Shown piece by piece: positions 22,761 to 35,600 of a DNA stretch of 64,000 nucleotides. The DNA lies in NCBI GenBank assembly GCA_026874595.1, contig CM049309.1:75002426-75066425 (forward strand), written 5' to 3'. The stretch's first letter is position 1, and each line of letters starts with the position of its first letter. Both the position numbers and the translations under genes were made by a program. The DNA is from Sipunculus nudus (Eukaryota; Annelida; Sipuncula; Golfingiida; Sipunculidae). Under the pieces are notes generated by a model. It saw nothing but the letters and a program-made list of their open reading frames with translations, made no database searches and had not been told where the DNA came from.

Positions 22761-25028
22761 TCGTGCTTGTCAGAGACTGTACACTGTACTGTACAATAGT
22801 GGAAAATCAGACTCGTCTCTTTGGGCACTTATCGATCACTCAGACCATTAGTGTACATAAACTTACATATACATTACAATATGATTACCAACCGGGGAAG
22901 GTACCAAGCAAGTGTAATCTTTCGTGTCGATAGCCACAGTGGTAATTGATTCGGTACTCGGAGAGGCGTGTGCATTTGGCTTCCATGCTCAACGGCCAGG
23001 TTTGTTCTGGCTTTTAAACGGATAATGATGTTTAGATGGGTACGGTAGCCATGGCGAACATGCAAAAGCAAACGCAGCTTGTGTGTGTGTGTCTATTGGC
23101 GGATGGTGTTTTGTTAATTATTCTTGGTCATATGCAGTAGTAAGGTCAAATGCATACAGTGTATGTGCTTAAATTTTTCTGATTGTATAATGCTATTACC
23201 ATTAATTTCTTACAATTTATGACACTTAAATGTAAACTAATGTAAATTTCCTGACACATGCACAAATGCAAGTTCTATAAATGTATGTTGTATATAATGT
23301 TTATCGTACGTGTGATTTTATTAAATGTTCATCATAATTGATTGAATAACTTATTAGATTTTTAGATGTATGAACAGATAGCTTATACTGCTACACTGAA
23401 CGAGTAGTCTGGCAATATTGAACAAGGGCCCAAGGACTTAATGGTCCACCGTGAACATTCTATATGTGGCAATGCTCGAGAAGCAAGAAATATATACAGG
23501 GTAATCCATTGAATTTAACAATGATGGTAACCACACAACCTGTGGGGAAGCCCTCTATGGGAAAATACATTAGTATAATTAACATTTTATTCTCAGAGTT
23601 TGCAGTTTTGCCAATACTACTATTTTTAAGCTTTCCAAATGTGTCAGTGAGAGTTCTGAAGAAATGCCTTCATTGGTTCCTTCCAATTTTCCAAGGTGAA
23701 AAAAGGGACTTGACTGACAGTATTTTACTTTTATGCTATTGTATGCAAGATGATTTTATAACAAGGTTGAACATTCTTCCAATACTGTTATTTACACGGG
23801 GCTTGCTGCTAATAAAAAAGTCTTCATAAAATCTGTTTGTGCTAGTTGGCGCCAAACAATGACCTCACAAGGATCTGAAAGGTACAGTTTTTGCAGCTCC
23901 AAATACACCCAAAACAGGACCAAAATATTCACCCTAATAAAATCTTTGTGTGATAGTTCCGAAAAAAAAAACGTTTGGGCCGTTCATATTTATATTATGC
24001 ATTATGACAGGCAATATGTGGGGATGGTGCAAATTCTTGGTGCTAGTTACTTCATGGTCTTATAAAATACCAAAATGATCGGAAAGGTGCATTTTTTAGT
24101 GAACAAATACATAGACAAAACACAAAACCGTTTGCAGTGTATGGTTCCCTTCTTCATATATGAATTTTTAAATCATCCAAATAAAATGGAGACGAACGAG
24201 TCCCGCCTACGTTCAACATCTATACCCCCATTGTCACACCATGGGGGATGTGACCTTCCAGGTTCTTTTACAGTAAGTCAAATGAACAGACAGACCTCAG
24301 GAAATATACATACACGCGTTAACCTCCAAATATACTCAAAGACAACCGTAGGTTAACAAAATAATTTAATAACAAAATAAAAGCCGAAGTTCTTTGCATT
24401 CGTCTTGCATGGTTAAATTCCATTAAATGTGTATATATGTACTTTGTTCGCACAATAAACAAGCAAATAACCTGCAGCAAGCATTAGTTTTCCAATATCG
24501 ACGGCCAATTTCTTGACGACTCTAAAAAGGGAATTCGTAAAATTGGAATAATAAGACTCAATTGGAATAATAATTAACACCACGGCCACTTAAAGGCGGA
24601 CCTATCAGTGTGGCTTGACATTTCTCTTATTTGGTATAGAATTCTTGATAAATCTTGTTCGATTTTGTGAGTTTGATATATCTTATAAACCCGAAAGCTG
24701 ACGGCAGGACATGCATTGTGTTTTATACACTTTCACCAGGTCTACAATAAATATTCTATTTTACTGGACCGCTGATTTGTTATCGTAACACAATCACTCT
24801 ACATCATTAATGGCAAGTCGAGGGAGGGAGGGGTTTGTGCACAGGCGCTTATCCCTATAACCATGATATACATTGTTTGTCAAGGTATATATTATGAAAA
24901 TGAAGTATTCTGACGCGATTTTCAGAATTACGAGCGTGAATACGTCCCCCTTTTACACGGTCTTTATGTTTGTTAATCTTGAGATAGCGTAAAGAAAACC
25001 TCTCCATATGGCAAAAATACAAATAGAT
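22761..25028. other. intergenic sequence without recognised genes
   Basis: Contains a (TG)n run near 23080 and an open frame at 23464-23829 (121 codons) that is hydrophobic in places but has no recognisable domain or repeat. An isolated TTGGCGCCAA near 23844 is not embedded in a repeat. Nothing is called. Confidence 0.4.
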
Positions 25029-26519
25029 GTGTCGGAAACGACACGAATGCCCCCGCCTAAAGCAAATTAGAAATATTTGTTAAATTTTGTAAAAGTTTTT
25101 GAGTTTAGGAGCTGTCATATTGTCAAAAGTAGGTCAATAAGGACAAAATGCAAACTCGATCTGTAACGGGCCATTTTCAAGCAACACACCAAAATTCAGG
25201 CCAGTATCTGCAGGCATTGTGAAAAAAAGGCCGTGCATGTGCATTTTTAAAAAAAATTTCTAGTTTTCATGAAATTTTCTATGTTCAGGATCTGTCATAC
25301 GGCCAAAATAGGTCAACTGGGACGAAACGTGAACTCGATCTGTAAGTGGTCATTATGCGCCCATAGACCAAAAAATAGGCCAGTATCTGTAAGCATTGCA
25401 TTGCGAAACTAGAATATAAGCAAAAGCTGAGAATTATTATAAATTTAAATAAGAGAGGTATGTACCATTTTTCATAACAATCCACCAAATGCTTTCTGAG
25501 AAATAAGCTCCTAAGTTTTTTTTCTATTCTAAGCTCTGTGGCCTTGAAAAGTAGGTCAAGGTCACCCATCTTCTTACCTGACCAAGATTTTATAAATATG
25601 CTATGGCACTGAAGAAATTAAGTTCCTGTGTTGAATACCTTTGGATATCCTGCACAAAAGGCCAAAACAGAAAAATCCGATAAAAATTCATTAAAAAATC
25701 AGGTGTAGGTGGCGCCACCAAAATTGTGCAGAACGTACAGACTATCAGTCCCAATGACCATAGTAAGTTTTGTGAAAATCCACACAATGGTTCCCGTGAT
25801 ATAAGCTTCTAAGTGTTTTTCTATAATCAGCTCAATGAAAAATAGGTCAAGGCCACACATCTTCTAACTTGACCAAGATTTAGATGTTATACATCTTTAC
25901 CGAAGAAATAATTCCTATGGCGAATCCTTTAAGAGATATCCTGCTCACAAGGCCAAAGGTGAAAAATCTGATAAAAATTCATAAAAAAAATTAGAAATTG
26001 TAGGTGGTGCCATCAAACTTGAGCAGCAGGTACAGACCATCAGTCCCAATGACCATAGTAAGTTTTATGATAATCCACACAATGGTTCCTGAGTTATAGT
26101 TAGCTCTAAAATGTAGAAAAATGGGTCAAGGCCACTCATCTTCGAACTTGGCCGAGAATTTATCGATATACATCTTCACTGATGAAATAAAATTCCAACG
26201 GTGAATCGTTTTAGAGATATCCTGCTCACAAGGTAAAAGTTAACGGTCAACTGGGACGAAACACGAACTCGATCTGTAACTGGTCATATCTGCAAACACA
26301 CCAAAAATATGGCAAGTATCTGCAGGCACTGTGAAAAAAGTCCGTACATGTGCATTTTTCATGAAAATCTCTCTATGTTTACGAGCCGTAAAAGGGTCAA
26401 AAGTAGGTCAACCGGGACGAAATGGGCATTGTGAAAAAAAAAGTCCGAACAACTGTTTCATTTCGGAATGACGGACATGGGTAAAACAATATGCCCCAGC
26501 CACTTTGTGGCGGGGGCAT
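25029..26519 (+). mobile_element. hairpin-ended tandem-repeat element, family C
   Basis: The left end has a perfect hairpin, GTGTCG-GAAA-CGACAC (25029-25044), followed by ATGCCCCCGCC (25047-25057). The right end is the hairpin ATGCCCCAGCCAC-TTT-GTGGCGGGGGCAT (26491-26519, one mismatch), whose right arm is the inverse of the left motif. The interior has an about 295-bp tandem unit with cores GGTGGCGCCACC at 25708 and GGTGGTGCCATC at 26003, and a second repeated block, GGTCAACTGGGACGAAAC plus ACTCGATCTGTAA, near 25309, 26247 and 26405, with a diverged copy near 25131. No coding region is recognised; it is probably a non-autonomous rolling-circle-like element. Confidence 0.7.
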
Positions 26520-27614
26520 AAAAATCGGGGTTTGGGAGATATATTTACTGAGATATTGAATGTTGGCTCATCTTTTATTATGAAAGTAAAAAGAAAATAT
26601 AGATTTTTAGTGGGGTACTCTCGGAATACGATATGTACAAATATTTTTTTACTCTTTATTTTGTGGCGCTGTGCTCGTGGCAAAAATCATACCCCGGTAT
26701 GTTTACCTTGAAGACCTGGTCAGTGATGGTTTACATTGCGAACCGGAATGAGACGCGGAGGCATACAGTGTTTCGTTGATATTTGACTGGTTTCTATCGT
26801 TGGACGTATAAAGAATAGGTTGATGTGAGGAACACATGAAAGATTAATTATATGTACGTTGCAAGGAAACTGTTCCTGAAAAAGGAAACAGAAATATGCA
26901 TACATCGTAAGTAGCAGAAGCGGACCCAGCGGGGTCCGTATCCCATTTTCTGCCACCGCAACCTTTTTTTATTCGTATCAGACAAATTTTGAGGCCTGAA
27001 ACCCTCGCGACCATCCCAGCCCTGTTCCTGAAATTGGTACCTTGAATTAGGTTTTGTCATTAATCCTCCTGGGTTGAACTCTCCATTTCATAAAGTGAGA
27101 AACATGTGTTTTTCTCTTTTACTGACCACGCACGTGGGTCAAATCCCTCATTAAAAGCAAGCGTTATTCATATGAACAATAGTCCTTAGTGTTAGAGGTT
27201 AAGTGACCACGATGCACGCATTCCGGTAAAAAAGCGCGTGCTCAGTAAAAAAAAAACACGGAAAAATCACTCAAAATTATATGTATATTAAAAATTATTT
27301 ATTTTCATATCGCCTATGTCACTGCGGGGATAATAACCTTTAAAATGATGTATGGCACAATATTGTACACAACGCGGTTTTAGAGAACATTGCGAACAAA
27401 CGTAAACAGAATTCCTTTTTATAAGTATTAGATTATTAATCGAAACCGGGCACGTTAACTGGATACACATTGTTACCGGCATATTTACACGCCGGCTATC
27501 TTTGCCCTGTTATCAACATTTCTGAAATAATTATATCGGTCATATTTACAACACCCGACTCGGTGTGTTGCTGTATCCTTTTAGGCATTAATATTTAATA
27601 TTTGTCTGTGAAGT
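26520..27614. other. intergenic sequence
   Basis: No gene is supported. Around 26917-27060 a segment beginning AGCGGACCCAGCGGGGTCC and ending near CATTAATCCTCCTGGGTTGA resembles the interior of the small inverted-repeat element at 27759-27951. Confidence 0.4.
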
Positions 27615-27950
27615 ATGCTTAGCAGCTCCATGACAGCGGCAAGACTGTTTAGATATCATGTGGGACCATCCGATCGGAGTTTTTCGGCACTTAGCGAAGG
27701 TCTGCACAGATTCAGCAACAAATGCATAGTCCCCTCGTATACAAATAGTTCAGCAAAAGCGGATCCAGGGGAGGGGACCGGACCCTATTCCACCCCCTCC
27801 CACTTTGCAGAAGCCGCGACCTTTTTAAGGGCTTCAGACCAATTTTCGGGCCTGGGCCCCTTTCCGGACCTGGGGACCTTTTTTAAGGCTTTGTCATTAG
27901 TCCTCCTGAGTTGGACTGCTCCTTTTCCTAAATCCTGGATCCGCCCCTAA
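27615..27950 (+). other. weak candidate exon with mitochondrial-type N-terminus, running into a repeat
   Basis: The 111-codon open frame starts MLSSSMTAARLFRYHVG..., with Arg, Ser and Ala and no acidic residues in the first 18, as in mitochondrial targeting peptides. From about residue 48 on it runs into a small inverted-repeat element (27759-27951), so at most the first 40 or so codons could be genuine. No good donor site or homologue is recognised. Confidence 0.15.
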
Positions 27951-27951
27951 A
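27759..27951. mobile_element. small inverted-repeat element (MITE-like), about 190 bp
   Basis: GCGGATCCAGG at the left and CCTGGATCCGC at the right form 11-bp terminal inverted repeats. The termini resemble those of the larger element at 28133-29755. The interior is GC-rich and non-coding. Confidence 0.55.
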
Positions 27952-28132
27952 GCGGTACTACTTGTACCTAGTACGATACGTAGTGTCTAAAAAACACTAT
28001 AAAAGCTGGATATCCATGAGTACGCAGTTCGTATGCGTGGTCCGAAAAATTCGCTCTATATAGTTTCAACTATTGTTTACTATTTATCAGAATGCGTAGT
28101 TTTCACGCTGATGGAAGTCCGTAACGTCTGTG

Positions 28133-29755
28133 CAGGGGCGGATCCAGGATTTTGGAATGGGGAGGGTCACGCCCAGGAGGACTGAAAGAAAACCTAAACA
28201 TGGGACCCATGGGTCACGGCGCTCAGCTGAAGTTTGAAAAATGTTATCAAATTCATGCAAATATGCTGATTTCTATCGAAATGTTTTTCATATGTAAAAG
28301 CATGAGATTCTAAGATGAAATGGCCCTCATACTTGGTTACAGTAAAGTTCTAAATATATGACTGCATAACTAATACTCTGACTAGACTGTCATAAAGAAA
28401 ACAGTTAAAGTTTTGAGATGTTGTGATGCATATGAAAAATTTACAGATAGACAGGCAAGTGGACAGAATGGACTGATACCTTTATTTCACTTCCAAGGGA
28501 ATAATGCAATCGAGTTTATATTAAGCCCTATAAAAGCATATCTACTTTTTTCCATTAATACCTTTTATCAGATTCTTTTTTAATGAACAGGTTTTATAAA
28601 TTTGTAATAAAAATCTGTAAAAAATGTAAGTTAAAATATCAGAATTGAAAGTTGCATCATTATTTATCCAGAGTTTAGCTCAAATCAGGTCATATTATGC
28701 ATATACATATATTTTTTTTAATTATTTTTAAATCATCTCAGCTATAATTTATTACTGGGATTAATATTCAATTTCACACCTGAAGAAGTTTTTACTCTTC
28801 AGAGTAAGGGATTCCTTATCTGATGAACATCCACACTTTCATAGCAATACACCACTTTATGGACACAATTAAATATGCACTTTAATCATTGTAACCCTGG
28901 AGGTACAATACAAAATCTAAAATGTAGCAAAAGCCTAGAATAAGAATGAATCAAATACAGAAAAAAAAATGTAACAACACTTGACATGGTGAATGAAAAC
29001 TTGAATAAAAGCTACTCTTTTCAATCAATTCTCTGAAATTTCAGATTTTAAAAGATTAAATATTAATGTTTATATGCTGTGAAAATTAAATCAAGTGTTT
29101 ACAGGGAAAAATCGTGATGTGGACAAAATTTAAGGTATTGATTTTTTATTTATGCTTATAACTTCTAATTTTGGTTATACAATTGAATCGGATTAAATAA
29201 AGTTACATCCAGGAAAAAAAGTTTCTAGCTTCAGCAAATCTCATGTTAAGTGAGTAATTATATTTCCTGATTTTTTAACAAGTGCATAATGTTCCAGCCC
29301 ATAACTTAATAAAAAACAATACTGACATAATTTCTTTTATGTTTATAGAAAATATATAGAGGAATATGTAAAAGAAATATTATCGAAAACAGATCAGTGC
29401 TTTTCATATATGGCAGCCTTGAAGTGTAACAGTGAAGTTTTAATGGAAAATTGACATTTTCCTTAATACCTCGAAAGGGATGAAGTCCTAGTGACCAAAA
29501 TTTTGGAATGGAAGGAGATTTTGGGAGCATCTAACTGTATGCAAAATTTTGGATTTTTAGGTCCAATTGTTTGAAAATGTGCCCTGTTAACGGACGGCTG
29601 GACGGAAAAAGGACCATGACTATAGCTCAGATGACTTATAGTCAGCTGAGCTTAAAAAGGTCCTCTTGTCTGAGAAGGAGGGGGTCAGGGTCGCAAAATG
29701 TGGTTGGAAAAGGACCCCACTGACCCCCTCTCCCTGCCCCCTGGATCTGCCCCTG
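28133..29755. mobile_element. 1.6-kb inverted-repeat DNA element, hAT-like ends
   Basis: The left end CAGGGGCGGATCCAGG (28133 on) matches the inverted right end CCTGGATCTGCCCCTG's complement-type terminus (ending 29755), one mismatch in 16 after allowing an extra C run. The flanks share CTGTG (28128-28132 and 29756-29760), a possible short target duplication. A CAGGG terminus suggests a hAT-type element, but the expected 8-bp duplication is not seen. There is no transposase-length coding region, so it is non-autonomous. Confidence 0.55.
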
Positions 29756-32207
29756 CTGTGCTGGCTCATACCAGCATTACGGCCAGAGGTCATGGATTAG
29801 TTATATAATTTGCCTTTAGATAGCAAAACCTGTCCTAGGTTTTGACATCTGGATACATTAATTGTAAAGTTTACCGACCAGGGAAGACCTTAGGAAGTCA
29901 ACACCTAAACCAATACCTACATCCTCACATTCAAATATGGACCTGAATAAATCCCAAAATGGAAGCATGTTACAATCACACTAAACTTCAAACTAACACA
30001 AACATGAATAACAAGTCTGGTAACTTAATTTATTTTGTTTCAATATAATTCTTTCTAAGGGACAAATAAACATGATTATGTAACCAACTTTCAATTCAAC
30101 ACACAAGTACAACAAAATAAATTTTACAGTAATAACAAAATACAGATATTAATTAAAATTAAGTTATTTAATCCAACAAAATGTGCCTGACAAAGAAAAA
30201 AGACTTTGCAAGTATGTGAAGAAAACCAACAGAAACACAGAGAACATATTACATTTAGCAGCAATATGGGTGAAAACCCCAGGATTAATTAATATCAGAC
30301 CTGATTCCACAGGCACTTGTTGCACCATCTGTAAAGCCTCCTAAGACATCTGCTCAGACTATGTGACATAAAATAGGGCATTATGTTTATATAAGCATAA
30401 CTAAAATTTCCTTGAACTTCTTTAAGAAAAATCAGTATAATTCATACAGGTTTAAAAAATAGGAAATACAAAAGGTTTAGTTTAAATGCACCTTTCAAAC
30501 TATTCTTACACACACATATACAGGTTAATAAACATCTCACTCCTTTTAAATATCACAGTCATAAATAAGAGGTACCAGTACCAGTCAACACTGACATTAC
30601 GCTATAATGTAAAGAAGCCTGCAAAAAACATCCCTTTCTATACATACAGTTAAAAGTTAGGTACTTATAAGGCTGCAATGTTTGCAGAAGAATATGATAA
30701 TGTCCATCTGTTCTGCCAGATGTTTCGCTAATTCTGAAAGTTAATTTCAAAACTAGCAAGTGAAAACATAAAGCAAATATCATTTATATGTTTAGGTTAA
30801 CTTACTTTATGGCATTGGTGGATACTAAGAAAATAAAGGTGGAGTTAAACAAATTAATATAATGGACCCAGATTGAATGGTCTCTGAAATTCAGAAAAAT
30901 GGATCTAAATTACAGATTTTTAAGGTTATTATGTTTTAAGGAGAGACCCAGGGTACTGTCACAAATTTAGGTTAACACGGTACCAGTGATATGTATAATA
31001 CTATTAACCTTTGAATCTGGATTTCAGGTGTTATAATTATGCACTGGGATTGGAATAATCCAGAAAGCATTAAGACAATAGAGTGAATCTCTGCCTTTCC
31101 ACAGAGATTCAACCATTTTGGCTTTGATCATCTGCTCCCTTGTTCAATACCCTAAAGGGACATATTCTGATATCTGATGTGTATTAAATAAAGATAATCT
31201 TGAGCCTTTTATAAAACTAAATCTACAGGCCTAATGTGCCATAAATGCTAGCTCCTATGGTTTTTGAGATAGCATGGGTTAACATATAGAAAAGGGTGCA
31301 CAGACAACACTGACATCACATAGGCTCACAGGTTCCCTTAAAAGCCAAAAGGTGGTGGTCCGACCATGCACAGTCTGTCAGTTTTATTTATATTTGTGTT
31401 TATATCATATGGAGAGGGCTCACAAAAATGGATGCCCATCCAAACACATCCAGAAAGGACACCTGGTGGAGGACATCTAGAGTCAAATCAGGGGAAAAAA
31501 TATTTACTAACGAAAAAAGATGGTGGTCCTTCACATGCTTTCACCAACAAAGGCTAGTGCACAGTCTACCACCATGGGTAACATGGTGTTTCTGTTTGTC
31601 AACATACACAGGTACCATGTTAACAAATAGCTCATACATCCATCACAAGCAGATTATAAAGACTTTTCTCAGCAGGAATAAACTTAAGTTCATTAATATG
31701 TATTAAGAATAGGTAGGCCAAAAATAAAAAAAATCTAGAAATTAGTCTGGAGGTGAAGAGCTGGCTCTGCTGATTAGGCCTTGTCTTACCCCGTGTCATG
31801 CATTATACAAAAGAAAAAAATTTACCATATTGATAGAATGTCTGTGAGAGGTGAAACATAAACCCAAAATAGTATAATAAACTCTTTCTGCCTATGTTAA
31901 GGTACCTATTCCTACCTAAATTTAAATGATAGTTCTGATGATACATTGTAAGTTAAGTCCTAGGAAACTGACCATAAGAAAAAATTAAGTAACCTTATGG
32001 TATTAATTTTAGTCCGTCTGAGGGACCTTGTCTATATGTTTTTCCAGTATAATTTTTCATAAATGTGAAACACTGCAAAAAAATCTGGCCCAGTGATTGC
32101 AGGAGCTATTCTGCTGCCAGCCTGAGTGAAAAATTTTCTTACCTTGAATTGAATTTCAAAGAGACAATTCAAAATATTACAGAACAGTCATCAATGTTTG
32201 TGACATT
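29756..32207. other. AT-rich intergenic sequence 3' of the CLCC1-like gene
   Basis: No gene is supported. Open frames are short and lack domains. Confidence 0.45.
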
Positions 32208-32213
32208 TTTATT
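32208..32213 (-). other. candidate poly(A) signal of the CLCC1-like gene
   Basis: AATAAA on the - strand about 420 bp beyond the stop codon; a plausible but unconfirmed 3' end. Confidence 0.35.
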
Positions 32214-32630
32214 GCTGGTGAACTGAGAAATAACTGAGCCATTCCAACTGGTGAAACTGGACAATGCAACTTCAAGGGCAACCAACTTTTGTGACAACTG
32301 TGTGATTATAGATGTCACTATGGTCTTAAAATAAACAAATCTCAGTACCACTATATTAATGGTTGACATGTATGATTAAGTGATAAGGTCTCAGGTGTGT
32401 GCAAAATAGTTAAGTTTTTTACTGTTAGTTCTGGAGACAAACTTTGTAAAGAATCTTCTTGGTTTAAAAACTTAAACAGAAATGTCATGGGGCCTGAGAT
32501 CAATATTCAAGAAACTTCCAAGAAACATTCAAGAAAAACTGAAACACTGTCTGAACAGCCTGCTGAGACCCAAAGTTGCTGGACAGATTGATCATGTATA
32601 AACACTATGGTGAAAATCCAAACCCTGGTC

Positions 32631-35600
32631 TTAATCCAAACTGAGGACACTGAGGTTTGCCGTCTGCTGAGGATTATAATCTGAATCATTGTCATCTTCT
32701 GAAGGTTCTGTACTGACTGGGGAGTCTTCTTTTTTCATTTCAGAAGTCTGATCCAAATCCTCTCCACTAACACTGCTGCCCTGTGCAGCAGCACCAACAG
32801 TCTCCACACAGATGCCACCATCTGTGGCACTCTCCAGCAGAACCTTACTTGGTTTCTGATCAACGTCATTCGAAGTTTTTTCCATGTACTGCAGCTCTTC
32901 AACTGGTGACCTTTTGGTGTATGCCTTCCCAGAATCCCTTGGGTTATCTAAATTATTTTGTGCTCCAATGTCTACAATAGGATACCCACAACCTTGTAAG
33001 TCAACAGTTTCTGGTACATGCTTGTATCCCCCTTGATTCACACTGACAGAAGATTTTGGTTTAATTTTATCAGTCAGATTGTCACCCCCTTGACCCAGGT
33101 TTTGTGAAGAAAGTCCTTTCAAGATCTGTACAACCCTGTTTCCATCCTCAGAAACTTTGGTTGGGTATGTATCATTTTTTGCTGTGAAGCTTTCAAAACC
33201 AACCGGGGCCCCTCCCTTGTGGGTTAAATTCTCAACATCACTCGTTGGACCATCGTTTGGTATATTCATACACAAGTTACTCCTGCTGCTATCAGCATTA
33301 CCATGATCTGCAGCCTTCCTTGCTTCCCACACTGGCAACAGTAAACCTGTTGCTGCTGCTGGCATTGTGGGTGCTGGAAGATCAGGTGATGTGATAGTGG
33401 GTGCTGGGAATCCTGTAGGTGCTGATATATCTCTTGCTGGCAGTGTTGGTGGAGCTGCCAGGGGCTCCATCTCCTGCTGAGCTGCCAGTAATTCAGTCAG
33501 GTGCTCTAATTTAGCAGACAGATGGTTCAGCCGCTGATCAGTACTGTCTCTGCCATATGGCTGGTCCCCTGCTGGAGGTGCAGGGGCAGGTGCTATGGCT
33601 GGGTGCTGCTGGGCTTCAAGCCTCTCTGTCAACTGTTTTACCTGTAAATAAAAACATACATTATTGTGTATTTATATCCTGACATGACATGTCTGAAAAA
33701 TGTCCGGCAACAGTGATGCCAATTAAACTCCACATATATGCGCAATTGTCACCAAAAACAGATCTACAGATGGATACGCAATGCAAAATTTTACATTTTC
33801 AGGCTGAGACACTAATCCACTACTGGGAAGAAGTGCATCAATGTATTCTATAAAACTGGAACAGCAGGTGGCGCCACCTGTCTGGTCTACAACAAAGCTA
33901 TCCAAGAAGGATATACATGCTAAATTTCAGGCTGATACATCCACCCATTCCTGAGATATAAGTGATTTTACCCAAAAAAGGACAGATGGAGAACACACAA
34001 AAACAATTGCAGATGGCACCATCAGTTTTGAATACGAGATGGAGGTATCCTAGATCCATGAACATACACAATTTCAGGCCAACATAGCAAACCACACCTG
34101 AGGAAAGAGCATCAATGTATTCTAAGAAAAGGGGAAGGTAGATGACACCACCTGCTTAGTCTAAGAGAAAACTTGCCGAGATGGATGGACATGCCAAATT
34201 TCAGACCAATAAATTTAACCACTCCTGGGATATGAACAATTCGATTGTAGGTGGCGCAACCAGTCACAAGTACGAGATTATACTGAACCATTCCTGAGAT
34301 ATAAACTGTTATCACAAGGACACCCAGATTTATACTGCACATAAATGATTGCAGGTGGCGCCACCCTTTTTTGTTACTCACAACTACATAAGTGTGCCAG
34401 ATTTCGGAAAGATTGGTCCAGGGTCTCAGAGCAGTTCTCCGGAAACAAACGCGGCGGCAGAGGCAGTGGCAGAACCTTGTATAGTATAGTAACATTTTTT
34501 GGCAGATACCACTTAACTTTAAGATCAGAATCAGTTTAGGAATAAAGGAGGAAAAGTTTTTCTGTGAATTGTCATCAGGCCTATGAGAAAGTTAGTGCTG
34601 GATAATTTAATTTTTTAAATTATTAAGCTAACCAACAAATAAAAGTATGAAAGAAAACAGACTTGTCCTAGAAGGAAGCACTGACAATGTGTGTACCAAC
34701 TTTTTTGGGCCAAACACAAGCAGAATGAGGTATACCATTGTGGAGAAGAAACGCATCCCAGTGTTAATACTGCAGATGATAATATAATGGTAATTTTTAA
34801 TGCTCCTTATTACATTTAAATAAAATGAAAATTGCACAAAGAGAATTTATAACTGGTTCTGTTTACTTGTATTTTCACTCTTCATGTCACACTAGTTAAA
34901 ACTATGGTCAAATTACAACACTCAGTTCACATACCTGATCTTCTAAAGCTTGGTACTGTCTCTGGTTGTCAGCGATTGCTGGAATCTCATGCAGGTGGCG
35001 CTGTGGTGGCTCTATACCAAACACATGCCAGAGGAAGCTGATTTTGTACCCACAGCCCATCACCAACACCAGGACCACCAGCATCACCACGACAACCAGC
35101 ACAACTGGCCACAGCTGTACTGGCATGTCCTGGAGCATCGCTTTGAAGAACTTACTGAGGGCTCCCCCAATATGTTCCAGAGGCTCAACGAAGAACTTGG
35201 CAAGTGTCACTGCAATAGCCTGCCGAATATAAAAGGACATAAACTAATATTGAGACCATAGGAACTTTTTACATGGCAAGTGTAACTGTGAAGGCCTAAG
35301 AAGACAATATTTAATATGATTTTTTTATCCCATCTACAACACAGCAACTATTTTGGTACTATCCTCAGAATATTTTAAAGTAAATGTTGAAGCTTTCACA
35401 GATGTTCCCAGACCCATTATGTGGTGACATCTGGTGCTCTACATGGCAACAATTATTCTTTCTTGTGCTGCCACCTTTCAGTTATTGCAATAATTTTTGT
35501 GTCAAGGTGAAGATTGAGGTGAGTATGGCCACTGTAGACAAAGATGACATGTGCCACTTTGGAAGGGGCCTTTGAAATGATCCTGCCCAGAATTTAATTA

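Noticed and set aside
23464-23829. 121-codon open frame with hydrophobic stretches
   Set aside because: No family, no splice or 3' signals, and composition like the surrounding AT-rich DNA.
34990-35005. GGTGGCGCTG resembling the palindromic core
   Set aside because: It lies in CLCC1 coding exon 6 (codons for PPQRHLHE on the - strand) and is not part of a repeat.
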